DNA of 64,000 nucleotides from Maricaulis parjimensis (lineage in GTDB: Bacteria; Pseudomonadota; Alphaproteobacteria; Caulobacterales; Maricaulaceae): assembly GCF_016817355.1 (NCBI RefSeq), contig NZ_JADOTT010000005.1, positions 62,001-126,000 of the forward strand, read 5' to 3'. How positions within the stretch are numbered: position 1 is the first letter of the stretch; each line of letters opens with the position of its first letter. A program made the position numbers and the translations under genes. The notes beneath the pieces are model-generated. The model saw nothing but the letters and a program-made list of their open reading frames with translations, was not told the DNA's origin and made no database searches. Of the stretch, positions 7,941-17,270 are shown piece by piece.

Positions 7941-10073
7941 TCAGCCGACATGGCCCAGGGTTTTCAGCCGGGCGCTGGGGTGAATCTCGTTCTGCGACAT
8001 CACCACAGTCTGCGGGCGGAAACGTTCCACCAGCGAGCGGACATACGGACGAATCATCGGGCTCGTCAGCAGCACCGGTACATGACCCTGCGTTGATGCG
8101 GTTTCAAAAGAGTTTCTGATCGCGGCGACGAAATCATGCAGTTTGGACGGCGCCAGGGCGAGCTGGCGGCGATCGCCTTCCCCGACCAGGGATTCCAGGA
8201 AGGCCTGCTCCCATTGCGGGCCCATGGCCAGCACCGGCAGGACCCCGTCGGGCGCCTTGTTGGAGTGGCACAGCTGGCGCGCCAGCCGGGCACGGACATG
8301 TTCGACAATGGCGTCGATATTCTGCGTCGTGGCGCTGGCCTCGGCGACGCCTTCCAGAATGGTCGGCAGATCGCGGATCGAGACGCGTTCCTTGATCAGC
8401 ATCTGCAGGACGCGCTGGATGCCGGCACGGCTGATCTGGGCCGGCGTGATGTCGTCGACCAGCTTCTTGTGTTCCTTGGACAGCTTGTCGATCAGCTTTT
8501 CGACCTCGGCATAGGACAGCAGGTCGGCCATGTTCTCGCGCAGCAATTCGGTCAGATGGGTGACCATGACCGCAGCCGGTTCCACGATCGTGTAGCCGCG
8601 GAAAGTGGCTTCCTCGCGCAGGCCTTCCTCGATCCAGGTGGCCGGCAGGCCGAAGGTCGGTTCCTTGACGTGGTCGCCCGGCATGTCGATCGGCAGACCG
8701 GACGGATCCATGACCAGAAGCTTGTGCAGCTGCAGCTGGCCGCGGCCGGCCTCCAATTCCTTGATGCGGATCGTGTACTCGTTATTGCCCAGCGTCATGT
8801 TGTCGATGATGCGGACCGCCGGGGTGATGAAGCCCATTTCCTCGGCCAGCGAGCGGCGCAGCGCCTTGATCTGGTCGGTCAGCTTGCGGCCGTCGACATC
8901 ATTGATCAGCGGCAGCAGGCCATAGCCCAGTTCGATCTTCAGCTCGTCAATGGCGAGACTGTCCTCGATCGGCGCTTCTTCATTGGCCTTGCTGGAGGCT
9001 TCCTCGGCCACTTTCTCGGCTTCGGCCTCGGCTTCTTCCTGGGCTTTTCGTTCAGCAATGTCCCGGTTCATCCAGGCCAGGGCGCCGGCACCGGCGGACA
9101 TCAGGGCGAAGGGCAGGAAGGGCATGCCGGGCAGGACGCCGACCATGAAGGCCACGGCGGACACCAGGCCCAGGCCCTGCGGGTTCGCAGTCAGCTGCCC
9201 GAACACGGCTTTGTCGGCTTCGCCATCCACACCGGCCTTGGAGACCAGCAGGCCGGCGGCAACGGAGATGACGAGGGCCGGAATCTGGGAGACCAGGCCG
9301 TCACCGATTGTCAGGGTGGAATAGGCGGCGGCGGCGCTGCCGAAATCCATGCCCGACTGGGCGACGCCGATGATCATGCCGCCGATCAGATTGATCGCGG
9401 TGATCATCAGGCCGGCCATGGCATCGCCACGGACGAATTTGGAGGCACCATCCATGGCGCCGAAGAAATTGCTCTCACCTTCCAGTTCGGCGCGGCGCTT
9501 GCGGGCCTCATCCTCGGTGATCAGCCCGGCCGAGAGGTCGGCATCGATCGCCATCTGTTTGCCGGGCATGGCATCCAGGGTGAAGCGGGCCGCGACTTCC
9601 GCGATCCGGCCGGAACCCTTGGTGATCACGACGAAGTTCACGATCACCAGGATCGCGAACACGATGATCCCGATCACCACATTGCCTTGCATGACGAAGG
9701 CCCCGAAGGCCTCGATCACTTCGCCGGCGGCGTTCGTGCCCTCATGCCCGCGCGACAGGATCAGGCGGGTGGAGGCAATGTTCAGGCCCAGGCGGAGCAG
9801 GGTGGTGATCAGCAGAACGGCCGGGAAGGCCGAGAATTCCAGCGGCTTCTTGATGAAGAGCGCCGTCATCAGGACGAGAACGGAGACCGACACGGAGATC
9901 GCCAGGGAGAAGTCCAGCAGCATGCTGGGCATCGGCAGGAGCAGCATCACCAGGATGGCGAGGATGCCCACGGCGAGTGCCACATCGCCGCGCATGACGC
10001 GGTTCAGCAGGGCGCGGAAATCAAGTCCACCGGCCGCGTTGGCAGTGGGTTCGGAGGCAGCGGTGTCGGCCAA
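7941..10073 (-). CDS. flhA: Flagellar export gate protein FlhA
   Basis: FlhA is the main membrane component of the flagellar type III export gate; its cytoplasmic nonamer ring docks chaperone-substrate complexes. The product is 710 residues, typical for the family. The first about 330 residues hold roughly eight membrane helices, including the conserved segment LLRLGLNIASTRLIL, followed by a charged linker (Glu/Ala-rich) and the cytoplasmic domain to the C-terminus. The gene is 12 bp after flbD, in the middle of the fliF operon. Confidence 0.97.
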   Translation of the reverse strand: MADTAASEPTANAAGGLDFRALLNRVMRGDVALAVGILAILVMLLLPMPSMLLDFSLAISVSVSVLVLMTALFIKKPLEFSAFPAVLLITTLLRLGLNIASTRLILSRGHEGTNAAGEVIEAFGAFVMQGNVVIGIIVFAILVIVNFVVITKGSGRIAEVAARFTLDAMPGKQMAIDADLSAGLITEDEARKRRAELEGESNFFGAMDGASKFVRGDAMAGLMITAINLIGGMIIGVAQSGMDFGSAAAAYSTLTIGDGLVSQIPALVISVAAGLLVSKAGVDGEADKAVFGQLTANPQGLGLVSAVAFMVGVLPGMPFLPFALMSAGAGALAWMNRDIAERKAQEEAEAEAEKVAEEASSKANEEAPIEDSLAIDELKIELGYGLLPLINDVDGRKLTDQIKALRRSLAEEMGFITPAVRIIDNMTLGNNEYTIRIKELEAGRGQLQLHKLLVMDPSGLPIDMPGDHVKEPTFGLPATWIEEGLREEATFRGYTIVEPAAVMVTHLTELLRENMADLLSYAEVEKLIDKLSKEHKKLVDDITPAQISRAGIQRVLQMLIKERVSIRDLPTILEGVAEASATTQNIDAIVEHVRARLARQLCHSNKAPDGVLPVLAMGPQWEQAFLESLVGEGDRRQLALAPSKLHDFVAAIRNSFETASTQGHVPVLLTSPMIRPYVRSLVERFRPQTVVMSQNEIHPSARLKTLGHVG

Positions 10074-10085
10074 GTTCGTGTCCTA

Positions 10086-11453
10086 TCAGGCTACGTTGAC
10101 GCCAGCAGTCTGGTTCGGGGCGGGGATGTCCAAGCCCTGGTCAGAATAGAGTTTCAGCTTGTTGCGCAGGGTACGGATCGAAATGCCGAGAATGTTCGCG
10201 GCATGCGTCCGGTTACCCAGGCAATGATCCAGCGTGTTCAGGATCAGGTCCTGTTCCACTTCCGCCACCGTGCGGCCGATCATGTCGGTCTGGACGGTCT
10301 GAGCGGCATCGGCCGCTTGGCGGGCGATGGAATTGCCGGATCCCGTAAAGGCCGAGCCGTCAGGCATGCGGATCGCGTCCGGCGTGATCTCCCGGCCCGA
10401 GGCCAGCAGCACGGCGCGGTGCATCGCATTTTCCAGTTCCCGGACGTTACCGGTCCATTCGCGGGCCAGCAGTTGGGTGCGGGCGCTGTCGGAGATCGGA
10501 CGATCCTCGATACCATTGGCCGCGGCGTATTTCTTCGCGAAGTGTTCGGACAGGGCCAGGATGTCGGCCGGACGCTCGCGCAGCGGCGGCAGGGCCAGGT
10601 TCACGACATTCAGGCGGAACAAGAGGTCTTCGCGGAAAATGCCTTCGGCAACAGCCTTGCGCAGGTCCCGGTTGGAGGTTGCGAGGATGCGGATATTGAC
10701 CTTCACCGGCTTGGTGCCGCCGACACGGTCGATCTCGCGTTCCTGGATGGCGCGCAGCAGCTTGGCCTGGAGACGAATGTCCATTTCGGAGATTTCGTCC
10801 AGCAGGAGCGTACCGCCATCGGCCTCTTCGAACTTACCGACCCGGCGGGCCACAGCGCCGGTAAAGGCGCCTTTCTCGTGACCGAAGAGTTCGGATTCCA
10901 GCAGGTTTTCCGGGATGGCGGCACAGTTGACGGAAACGAAGGGAGCTGCAGCGCGCTTGGACTTGGCGTGGACGTAGCGCGCCATGACTTCCTTACCGGA
11001 ACCGCTTTCACCGGTGATCAGGACGGAGGCATCGGATCCGGCAATACGGTCAGCAAGCTCGATGACCGCCTTCATGGACGGGTCGCGGGCAATCATCGGG
11101 CGTTCGTCGTCGGCAATCGCTTCCAGGACGGCGGCGATCAGGTCGGCATCCGGCGGCATCGGGATGAATTCCTTGGCGCCTGCACGAATGGCAGCCGCAG
11201 CCGCTTCCGGGCGGACATTGACGCCGCAGGCCACGACCGGAACCGTGATCCGCTCGGCTTCATTCGCCGCGATCAGGGATTGGACGTCCAGATTGAGATC
11301 CACCATGAGCAGATCGGCACCGCGACCGGCCCGCAAATGGGCGGTCGCTTGCTCGATCGTGTCGACCTGGGAGACTTTCGCTCCGCGGTCCAGGGCGATC
11401 TTGGTGGCGGTATGAAGCTGTCCGCCCAAGCTGCCTACAATCAGAATTCTCAT
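10086..11453 (-). CDS. flbD: Sigma-54-dependent flagellar activator FlbD
   Basis: FlbD is the Caulobacter-type activator of late flagellar (class III/IV) sigma-54 promoters. The 455-residue protein has an N-terminal receiver-like domain (1-115), an AAA+ domain with Walker A GESGSGKE (148-155), the sigma-54 contact loop GAFTGA (195-200) and Walker B GGTLLLDE (213-220), and a Fis-type helix-turn-helix near the C-terminus. In the receiver, the usual acidic pair is replaced by Gly7-Ser8, although Asp52 and Lys94 remain, so conventional phosphorylation is doubtful. Its likely targets, the sigma-54 promoters of fliK and flgK, are in this window. Confidence 0.95.
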   Translation of the reverse strand: MRILIVGSLGGQLHTATKIALDRGAKVSQVDTIEQATAHLRAGRGADLLMVDLNLDVQSLIAANEAERITVPVVACGVNVRPEAAAAAIRAGAKEFIPMPPDADLIAAVLEAIADDERPMIARDPSMKAVIELADRIAGSDASVLITGESGSGKEVMARYVHAKSKRAAAPFVSVNCAAIPENLLESELFGHEKGAFTGAVARRVGKFEEADGGTLLLDEISEMDIRLQAKLLRAIQEREIDRVGGTKPVKVNIRILATSNRDLRKAVAEGIFREDLLFRLNVVNLALPPLRERPADILALSEHFAKKYAAANGIEDRPISDSARTQLLAREWTGNVRELENAMHRAVLLASGREITPDAIRMPDGSAFTGSGNSIARQAADAAQTVQTDMIGRTVAEVEQDLILNTLDHCLGNRTHAANILGISIRTLRNKLKLYSDQGLDIPAPNQTAGVNVA

Positions 11454-11477
11454 GGTTTAGCTCCGTCCTGACCGGCC

Positions 11478-11843
11478 TTAGGCCGAGTCCCCGTCCTTGA
11501 TGATTTCCGTCATGGTCACGCCCAGCCGGTCTTCCACCACGACGACTTCGCCGCGGGCTACCAGCCGGTTGTTGACGTAGATGTCGATGGCTTCGCCGAT
11601 CTTCCGGTCCAGTTCGACGACCGAGCCGGAGGTGAGTTTGAGCAGCGAGTTGACGTCGATATGCGCCTTGCCGAGCACCGCCGAGATGTTCACCGGAACG
11701 TCGAAGACCGGGGCCAGGTCGGCGGCCGCCTTCTCTTCTTCTTCCAGCATGGAGTCGGCGCGAACCGGGTCCTGCGTGGCCGGCACTTGCTGGCCGGCAT
11801 CAGCACCGAGATCGGGCAGGTCGAAATTGTTTTCGTCAGCCAT
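11478..11843 (-). CDS. fliN: Flagellar motor switch protein FliN
   Basis: FliN is part of the C-ring that switches rotation and helps dock the FliH-FliI export complex. The 121-residue product has an acidic N-terminal region (1-45) and the SpoA/FliN domain from about 46 to 118 (VPVNISAVLGKAHIDVNSLL, then SVVELDRKIGE and VARGEVVVVEDRLGV). Length is near normal. It sits between fliH and flbD with short gaps (12 and 24 bp). Confidence 0.95.
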   Translation of the reverse strand: MADENNFDLPDLGADAGQQVPATQDPVRADSMLEEEEKAAADLAPVFDVPVNISAVLGKAHIDVNSLLKLTSGSVVELDRKIGEAIDIYVNNRLVARGEVVVVEDRLGVTMTEIIKDGDSA

Positions 11844-11855
11844 GAAAGGCCTCCC

Positions 11856-12503
11856 TTAGGCAGCGGACGCGCCGGACTGATGTCCCGGGGCGCTGTCCTC
11901 ACTGGTCTCTTCCGGTGCAGCGTCCAGCCAGCGGGCCACCACATCATTCAAGCGTTGATCGATTTCCTCGGCGCTGCGCTGGATGGCGCCGGCACCCCAT
12001 TCCAGGCGGACATCGGCACTGCGCATGCCTTGTTCGCCGCGCACCATGATGGCGCCGTCAAATCCGGCCTGGCGGGCGGTCTGCTCCAGTCGTTCCGAGA
12101 GCGCTTCCACCAGTTCCGGCGCGCAGCGCACGGACAGGCGGGGTTCGGAGCGCAGGTCCTGCACGGCTTCGCGGGCCACTTCCTCGATCGTGTCCAGCGG
12201 ATACTGGTTGAGGGCATGGCCGGCGATCTTGCGGGCAGCCGCGATGGCCAGGGCTGCGGATTCCTGGCGCAGCGCGTCGGATTCATGGGCGAGGCGGGCC
12301 AGGATCAGCTGCATCTGGGACGCGATGGCCTGGAGGTTTTCCGCGCAGCGGCCCTCTTCCATCTCGCGGCCTTCCTCGACGCCCCACATGCGGGCGGCAT
12401 CGACATCGTCCTGCGTGAAGAAGCGCTTATAGCTCTCGCCTTCCCGCAGGATTTCGCCGTTATGGTCGAACTCTGTGTCGAAATCGAATTTCGTCGGATT
12501 CAT
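11856..12503 (-). CDS. fliH: FliH/FlbE-like export apparatus protein
   Basis: FliH binds and regulates the FliI ATPase and links it to FliN. The product (215 residues from the ATG at 12503) has an acidic N-terminus, a helical middle with a GVEEGREMEEG stretch, and a C-terminal domain like the stator E subunit of F/V-type ATPases. In Caulobacter the protein at this position is called FlbE. A GTG at 12515 would add four residues; the ATG is preferred because GGGTGGGCG precedes it, but this is not decisive. It follows fliG by about 15 bp. Sequence conservation is low, so the call relies on order and architecture. Confidence 0.82.
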   Translation of the reverse strand: MNPTKFDFDTEFDHNGEILREGESYKRFFTQDDVDAARMWGVEEGREMEEGRCAENLQAIASQMQLILARLAHESDALRQESAALAIAAARKIAGHALNQYPLDTIEEVAREAVQDLRSEPRLSVRCAPELVEALSERLEQTARQAGFDGAIMVRGEQGMRSADVRLEWGAGAIQRSAEEIDQRLNDVVARWLDAAPEETSEDSAPGHQSGASAA

Positions 12504-12518
12504 TGGTTCGCCCACCCG

Positions 12519-13541
12519 TTAGTAGATCAGTTCGTCGTCGGCACCGCCATCGGCGAGCATGATCTCGCCCTTGGCAGCCAGGTCCTTGGCCACGGAAACA
12601 ATGGCCTGCTGGGACTGGTCGACGTCCTTGAGGCGCACCGGCCCCATTGCGTTCATGTCCTCGCGCATGATCTTGGCGGCGCGTTCGGACATGTTGGAGA
12701 AGAAGAGATCGCGCAGACTGTCCGAGGCACCCTTCAGAGCCAGGGCCATCTGTTCCTTGTCGATGGCGCGCATCAGGGTCTGGATGCCACCCGGGTCCAG
12801 CTTGGACAGGTCTTCGAACACGAACATGAGAGAGCGGATCTTCTCGGCGCTCTCGCGATTGCGTTCTTCCAGGGCGGCCAGGAAACGGTTTTCCGTCTGG
12901 CGGTCAAAATTGTTGAAGATCGACGCCATCATCTCGTGGCTGTCATGCTTGGAGGTGCGGGCCAGGTTCGACATGAATTCCGTGCGCAGCGTCTCTTCGA
13001 TCCGGTCGAGGATTTCGCGCTGGACCGGTTCCATGCGCAGCATGCGGGTCACCACTTCCAGGGCGAAATCTTCCGGCAGGGCAGCGAGGACGCGGCTGGC
13101 ATGCTCGGACTTCACCTTGGACAGGACCACGGCCACGGTCTGCGGGTATTCATTCTTGAGATAGTTGGCGAGGACGACCTCGTTCACATTGCCCAGCTTG
13201 TCCCACATGGTCCGACCGGCGGGACCGCGCAGCTCTTCCATGATGGATTCGACCTTGTCGCCCGGCAGGAAAGAGGTGAGCAGGCGCTGGGTGGCCTCGA
13301 AGGAGCCCATCAGCGAACCGGTGGACGACATCTGGCCGACAAAGTCGACGATCAGCTTTTCAACCGCGCTGGATGTGACCGTGCCCAGATTGGACATGGC
13401 CTGCGAAACCTCGCGGATTTCCTCTTCGTCCAGCTGCTGCCACAGCGTTTCACCCTCATCACCCAGGGCGAGGAGCATCACAGCGGCCTTTTCAGGACCG
13501 TTGAGCCGGGCAGGATCGTCGACAGCGCGTTTGTCAGCCAT
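12519..13541 (-). CDS. fliG: Flagellar motor switch protein FliG
   Basis: FliG is the C-ring torque-generating protein that couples stator ion flow to rotor movement. The 340-residue product has the full three-part FliG fold: an N-terminal FliF-binding domain, a middle domain with the [14 protein letters not shown] motif, and a C-terminal domain with the charged torque helix ([22 protein letters not shown]). It starts 8 bp after fliF. Confidence 0.97.
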   Translation of the reverse strand: MADKRAVDDPARLNGPEKAAVMLLALGDEGETLWQQLDEEEIREVSQAMSNLGTVTSSAVEKLIVDFVGQMSSTGSLMGSFEATQRLLTSFLPGDKVESIMEELRGPAGRTMWDKLGNVNEVVLANYLKNEYPQTVAVVLSKVKSEHASRVLAALPEDFALEVVTRMLRMEPVQREILDRIEETLRTEFMSNLARTSKHDSHEMMASIFNNFDRQTENRFLAALEERNRESAEKIRSLMFVFEDLSKLDPGGIQTLMRAIDKEQMALALKGASDSLRDLFFSNMSERAAKIMREDMNAMGPVRLKDVDQSQQAIVSVAKDLAAKGEIMLADGGADDELIY

Positions 13542-13549
13542 GTCTCAAA

Positions 13550-15193
13550 TCAACCTTCATGCAGCCAGGAGCGGAGGATCGAGATCGATTCTTCCGGGTG
13601 GGAGTCGACAATGTTGGCGACCTTTTTCAGGGAGGAAGCTTTGACCTGACCATCGATCTTCTCGATGTCGATGGAGTCATGGCCAGCCGCCGCAGAGGGT
13701 AGGGCCGGAGCACCACCGCTGGACGGCAGGGCAGCCGGTGCCGGAGCCGCGGCGATTGCCGGTTGCGGTCCTGCGCCTGCGCCGGCACCGGCCAGGGCCA
13801 GGCCCTGGGGCATCGGTGCGCCACTGGCACCCTTCACCAGCGGGCGGGCCACCAGGAAGATGATCAGCAGGGCGGTCACGAACAGGACGACGATTTCCGC
13901 AACCCGCATGATGTCATTCTTGGAGAAGGAGAAGCCGCTCGTCGCCGCGGTGCCCAGCAGCGGGTTGGCGCGGGCAAATTCGATCTGGCGGACCGTCAGG
14001 CTGTCGCCGCGGGTTTCTGCATAACCCATGGCGGAGCGGACCAGGGCCTCGATCTCGTCGATCTGGGCCTGCGGGCGCTCGCGCCACACCGTGCTGCCGT
14101 CTTCCTGCAGATCAACAATGCCATCGACGGCCACAGCGACGGACAGGCGCTCCAGGGCACCGGCCTCGATCACCTCGGTCCGCGTGGTGGAGGAGAGGCG
14201 ATAGTTGACGACTTCCGAGGAGGTCTCACGGTTGGACTGGCTGGCCGGGTTGCCGGCCCCGGTTTCACCTTCGGTGTCCGGCAGGTTTTCGGAGGCGGAG
14301 ACGCGGTTGCGGCTGCCGTCCTGGTCGCTGGAAATGTCTTCGGAGCGCTCGCGGGACAGCAGGACGGAGCCTTCCGGATCGAAGGTTTCCGAGCTCTGCG
14401 TGACGCTCTGGCGGTTCAGTTCGGCCGTGACCTGGACGCGGGCAGCGCCCGGTCCGACCACGCCTTCAACAATGTCCAGAATGTTCTGGCGCATGGCCGC
14501 TTCGATCTCGGCGCGGCGCTCATCCATGAATGCGGAACCGGCCATGCCGTCCTCGGTCGCATTGGCCAGGACACGGCCGCGATCATCGGACAGGGAGATG
14601 TGGCCCGGCTCCAGACCGGCACCGGAGGCGACGATGTTGCGGATCACGCGAACCTGTTCGCTGTTCAGGCGCTGGCTCGCGGAAATGGTGACAGCGGCGG
14701 TCGGGGCCTGTTGGTCGCGGGCGAACAGGCGGCGCTCCGGCAGGTTCAGGTGAACGCGCGCGGAATTGACGAAGGCCAGGGACTGGATCGTGCGGGCCAG
14801 CTCGCCTTCCAGGGCGCGCTTGGCATTGATGTTCTGGACGAAAGAGGTCTGGCCGAAACTGTCCTGGCGGTCGAAGATTTCATAACCGACCGAGGCACCG
14901 CTCAGCGGGCCGGACGAGGCGAGGCGCACACGGGCTTCATCAACCTGGTCGCGGTTGACATAGATGGCGGTGCCGCCTTCGCGGATCTCGTAGGCGATAT
15001 TCGCCTGGTCCAGCAATTGGGAGGTGGATGCGGCGTCTGCCGGGTCGAGACCGGAATAGAGAAGCGCCTGGCTGCCGCCGCCCACGGCACCGGAAAAATA
15101 CATGAGCGCGACGGCAACGCCGACGGCCAGTCCAAAAATGGCTGTCAGACGACCGGCACCAAAAGCCCTGAATTGTTCGAGTATCGCGTTCAC
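13550..15193 (-). CDS. fliF: Flagellar MS-ring protein FliF
   Basis: FliF forms the MS ring of the basal body in the inner membrane. The 547-residue product has a first membrane helix at about 18-36, the YscJ-like ring-building domain (QALLYSGLDPADAASTSQLL region), a Ser/Glu-rich variable region in the middle, a second membrane helix near 425-445 (VLFVTALLIIFLVARPLV) and a C-terminal FliG-binding tail. It starts with GTG; AGGA lies about 10 bp upstream. This is the first gene of the operon, and a CtrA-type box lies about 70-85 bp before the start. Confidence 0.97.
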   Translation of the reverse strand: MNAILEQFRAFGAGRLTAIFGLAVGVAVALMYFSGAVGGGSQALLYSGLDPADAASTSQLLDQANIAYEIREGGTAIYVNRDQVDEARVRLASSGPLSGASVGYEIFDRQDSFGQTSFVQNINAKRALEGELARTIQSLAFVNSARVHLNLPERRLFARDQQAPTAAVTISASQRLNSEQVRVIRNIVASGAGLEPGHISLSDDRGRVLANATEDGMAGSAFMDERRAEIEAAMRQNILDIVEGVVGPGAARVQVTAELNRQSVTQSSETFDPEGSVLLSRERSEDISSDQDGSRNRVSASENLPDTEGETGAGNPASQSNRETSSEVVNYRLSSTTRTEVIEAGALERLSVAVAVDGIVDLQEDGSTVWRERPQAQIDEIEALVRSAMGYAETRGDSLTVRQIEFARANPLLGTAATSGFSFSKNDIMRVAEIVVLFVTALLIIFLVARPLVKGASGAPMPQGLALAGAGAGAGPQPAIAAAPAPAALPSSGGAPALPSAAAGHDSIDIEKIDGQVKASSLKKVANIVDSHPEESISILRSWLHEG

Positions 15194-15262
15194 AAGGAAG
15201 TCCTGCCTGCTGGTTCGCGCTTCATCAGCGAAGCACTGGGCAGAATTTTCCTACCTGTGTCG

Positions 15263-15277
15263 TAAACGAGACTTTAA
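15263..15277 (-). promoter_or_regulatory. CtrA box upstream of the fliF operon
   Basis: On the minus strand the sequence reads TTAA-AGTCTCG-TTTA, that is TTAA-N7-TTTA, one base from the CtrA consensus TTAA-N7-TTAA. It lies 70-84 bp upstream of the fliF GTG. In Caulobacter, early (class II) flagellar operons including fliF are activated by phosphorylated CtrA, so this fits as the operon's control site. Confidence 0.65.
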
Positions 15278-15298
15278 TGGCGCCGAATACGAAATGCA

Positions 15299-15322
15299 TC
15301 CCGCCGGGAAAACCCGGCGGGA
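15299..15322 (-). terminator. Hairpin between sciP and fliF
   Basis: TCCCGCCGGG-AAAA-CCCGGCGGGA is a perfect 10-bp stem with a 4-nt loop. It lies about 86 bp after the sciP stop and about 22 bp upstream of the fliF CtrA box. There is no T run on either strand, so it may be a weak terminator, a 3'-end stabiliser for sciP mRNA, or an attenuator that insulates sciP from fliF. Confidence 0.5.
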
Positions 15323-15408
15323 CGCCTGTATGCATAGGGGTGGTGGTTCCCGTACGGAATCAGTCCGGGGGCAGGACTTTTCCCGTTGATCAGCGAATCA
15401 GTGCGCTT

Positions 15409-15681
15409 TTAGGCGCGATATTGCTGGAGACGCGTGGTGCGCAGCCCGGCCAAACCGTGACGGTCGATCGAGCGCTGCCAGCCGAGGAATTCCTCGACGG
15501 TCAGCGAATAGCGAGCACAAGCATCTTCAAGAGAAAGCAATCCGCCTCTCACCGCTGCAACGACCTCCGCTTTACGGCGAACAACCCAGCGCTGGGTGTC
15601 CGGCCGCGGAAGATCCGCAAGGGTCAGAGGGCTACCATCCGGTCCAATGACATAATTTTCTTTTTTAAGGCGCGGCTGCAT
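15409..15681 (-). CDS. sciP: SciP, small CtrA-inhibitory cell-cycle regulator (DUF1153)
   Basis: SciP is a small helix-turn-helix protein that binds CtrA and blocks its activation of target genes in swarmer cells. The 90-residue product carries the near-invariant core RWVVRRKAEVVAAVRGGLLS, then SLEDACARYSLTVEEFLGWQ and ending GLAGLRTTRLQQYR. Length and sequence match the Caulobacter family. It lies between flgE and fliF, the same location as in Caulobacter. The upstream region has TTAA motifs and a GANTC site, suggesting that CtrA and CcrM-dependent regulation act on it too. Confidence 0.95.
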   Translation of the reverse strand: MQPRLKKENYVIGPDGSPLTLADLPRPDTQRWVVRRKAEVVAAVRGGLLSLEDACARYSLTVEEFLGWQRSIDRHGLAGLRTTRLQQYRA

Positions 15682-15731
15682 GTCCGTGTCCCCGTGTTTT
15701 TTGTTTGTAGGGTGACACTACACGCGGGGCT

Positions 15732-15803
15732 TTAACATCCACCTAAACCGCTGGGTAAATTTAAGTTTAAACACAGCCTTAAAATTTGCCGCTAAATCGA
15801 CTC
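15732..15803 (-). promoter_or_regulatory. sciP promoter region with TTAA motifs and a GANTC site
   Basis: Upstream of sciP there are TTAA motifs at 15761-15764, 15767-15770 and 15779-15782 (the last two separated by 8 bp), another at 15732-15735, and GACTC at 15799-15803. The region is distinctly AT-rich. These features fit a CtrA-regulated, methylation-sensitive cell-cycle promoter, although no spacing is the exact N7 of the CtrA consensus. Confidence 0.5.
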
Positions 15804-15831
15804 GAAGCGGTGAGATGGCAGTCATAAAAAA

Positions 15832-15856
15832 TGGGCCCCGCCAGAGACGGGGCCCA
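15832..15856 (-). terminator. Rho-independent terminator of flgE
   Basis: TGGGCCCCG-tctctgg-CGGGGCCCA is a near-perfect 9-bp stem followed on the minus strand by a run of T (forward A run 15826-15831). It lies 26 bp after the flgE stop and marks the end of the fliK-flgD-flgE transcript. Confidence 0.9.
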
Positions 15857-15881
15857 GATTACGGATCAGCGTGGGTGGTGG

Positions 15882-17270
15882 TTAGCGCTTCATCCGGATG
15901 GCTTCGTCGAGCATCTCGTCAGCCGTGGTGATGATCTTGGACGAGGCGGAGTAGGCCCGCTGCGTCGTGATCAGGCTGGTGAACTCGGTGGCCAGGTCGA
16001 CATTGGAGCTTTCCAGCGTCGAGGCGGCGATATTGCCGGACGTGCCCAGGCCCGGAGGCGAGAGCGTGTAGGCACCCGATTCCGGCGTCACGGTAAACGT
16101 ACCGCCCGACTGGGCTTCCAGACCGTCCGGGTTCACGAAGGTCGCGACCGGGATCTGGTAGATCTTGCGCACAATGCCGTTGGTAAACTTGGCGAAGACG
16201 AAACCGTCCTCATCCACGTCCACGCTGGCGAAGTTACCGAAGGCCGAACCGTTCACATTCGTGGAGAGCAGGGCCGACGGGCTGTCATACTGGGTGAAAC
16301 CGCCCGGGGCGTTCGGGGAGCCGAAGTCCAGTTCGATCGACTGGGCATCGACGCCGGTGGCGGCAGCCCACTGGAACTGGTTGGCACCCAGAGCGGCCAC
16401 ATTGGTGGAGGACAGGAAGTCCAGCGTGGTCGGCAGGGTCGTGTTGGCGGTGTCCAGGCGGCCCTGGGCGTCAAAGGCGACAATACCCGTGGCCATCTGG
16501 CCGTCGACCAGGCCGGCGCCCGTGGAGATGTCCGTCGCCGGAACCATGTGCACTTCGGCGTGCCACTGGTTCGGGGTGGAGCTCTTCAGCAGCGAGATGG
16601 TGAGCGAGCGCACGCCACCGACACTGTCATAGAAGGGAACCGAACGCTGGAAGTCCGGCGTCACAGTGCCGGATGCCATGTTCGTGGCGGAAACACCGGC
16701 AGCATAGGTCGCTTCGGCGGCCGACACGGTCTGGCTGGATTGCAGGTTGGCGTTGATCGACATGGTCGTTGTCGCTTCCGCTGCACCACCGATGGAGGAC
16801 AGGTTGATCGTCTCCAGCGTGTTCAGGTCGGACGGGTTCTGCGGGACGGTGCCGTCGGCGGCCACCGGCCAGCCCGACAGATACATGCCCGCATCATTGC
16901 GCAGGTAACCTTCATCGTCCGCTGTGAAACGGCCGGCGCGGGTAAAGGCGACCGGGTCGTTGGAACCGGCGGTCGGCGTGTCACGAACCACGAAGAAACC
17001 GCGGCCGGAAATGGCCAGGTCGGTCGTGGACGTACCCGCCGTCAGCAGGCCGCTCTCGCCGATGGCGAGACGGGCGACGGACCGGACGCCCGCTGCGGAA
17101 TAACGCGTCGTGGTGCTGCCGCCGGCGTCATAAAGCGGCGTGAAAGTGGCATTGGCTCGCTTGTAGCCGACCGTGTTCACGTTCGCGATATTGTCCGAGA
17201 TCGCAGCCAGGGCGCTGGAGTTCGAAATCAGGCCGGAGGCGCCGGCCAAAAGCGCGGAATTGATGCTCAT
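15882..17270 (-). CDS. flgE: Flagellar hook protein FlgE
   Basis: FlgE polymerises to form the flexible hook. The 462-residue product has the rod-hook N-terminal motif SDNIANVNTVGYKRA (residues 26-40), the GRGFFVV signature of D1, variable surface domains, and the C-terminal helix with TTQRAYSASSKIITTADEML. It has an AAGGAG ribosome site just upstream. It is preceded by flgD (hook cap) with a 101-bp gap that shows no clear promoter, so they are probably co-transcribed. Confidence 0.96.
   Translation of the reverse strand: MSINSALLAGASGLISNSSALAAISDNIANVNTVGYKRANATFTPLYDAGGSTTTRYSAAGVRSVARLAIGESGLLTAGTSTTDLAISGRGFFVVRDTPTAGSNDPVAFTRAGRFTADDEGYLRNDAGMYLSGWPVAADGTVPQNPSDLNTLETINLSSIGGAAEATTTMSINANLQSSQTVSAAEATYAAGVSATNMASGTVTPDFQRSVPFYDSVGGVRSLTISLLKSSTPNQWHAEVHMVPATDISTGAGLVDGQMATGIVAFDAQGRLDTANTTLPTTLDFLSSTNVAALGANQFQWAAATGVDAQSIELDFGSPNAPGGFTQYDSPSALLSTNVNGSAFGNFASVDVDEDGFVFAKFTNGIVRKIYQIPVATFVNPDGLEAQSGGTFTVTPESGAYTLSPPGLGTSGNIAASTLESSNVDLATEFTSLITTQRAYSASSKIITTADEMLDEAIRMKR

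Noticed and set aside
8136-11471. An 1111-codon open frame on the plus strand opposite flhA and flbD
   Set aside because: It is the antisense of well-supported genes. High GC at third positions keeps such antisense frames open; the translation is rich in His, Arg, Gly and Gln with no family motifs.
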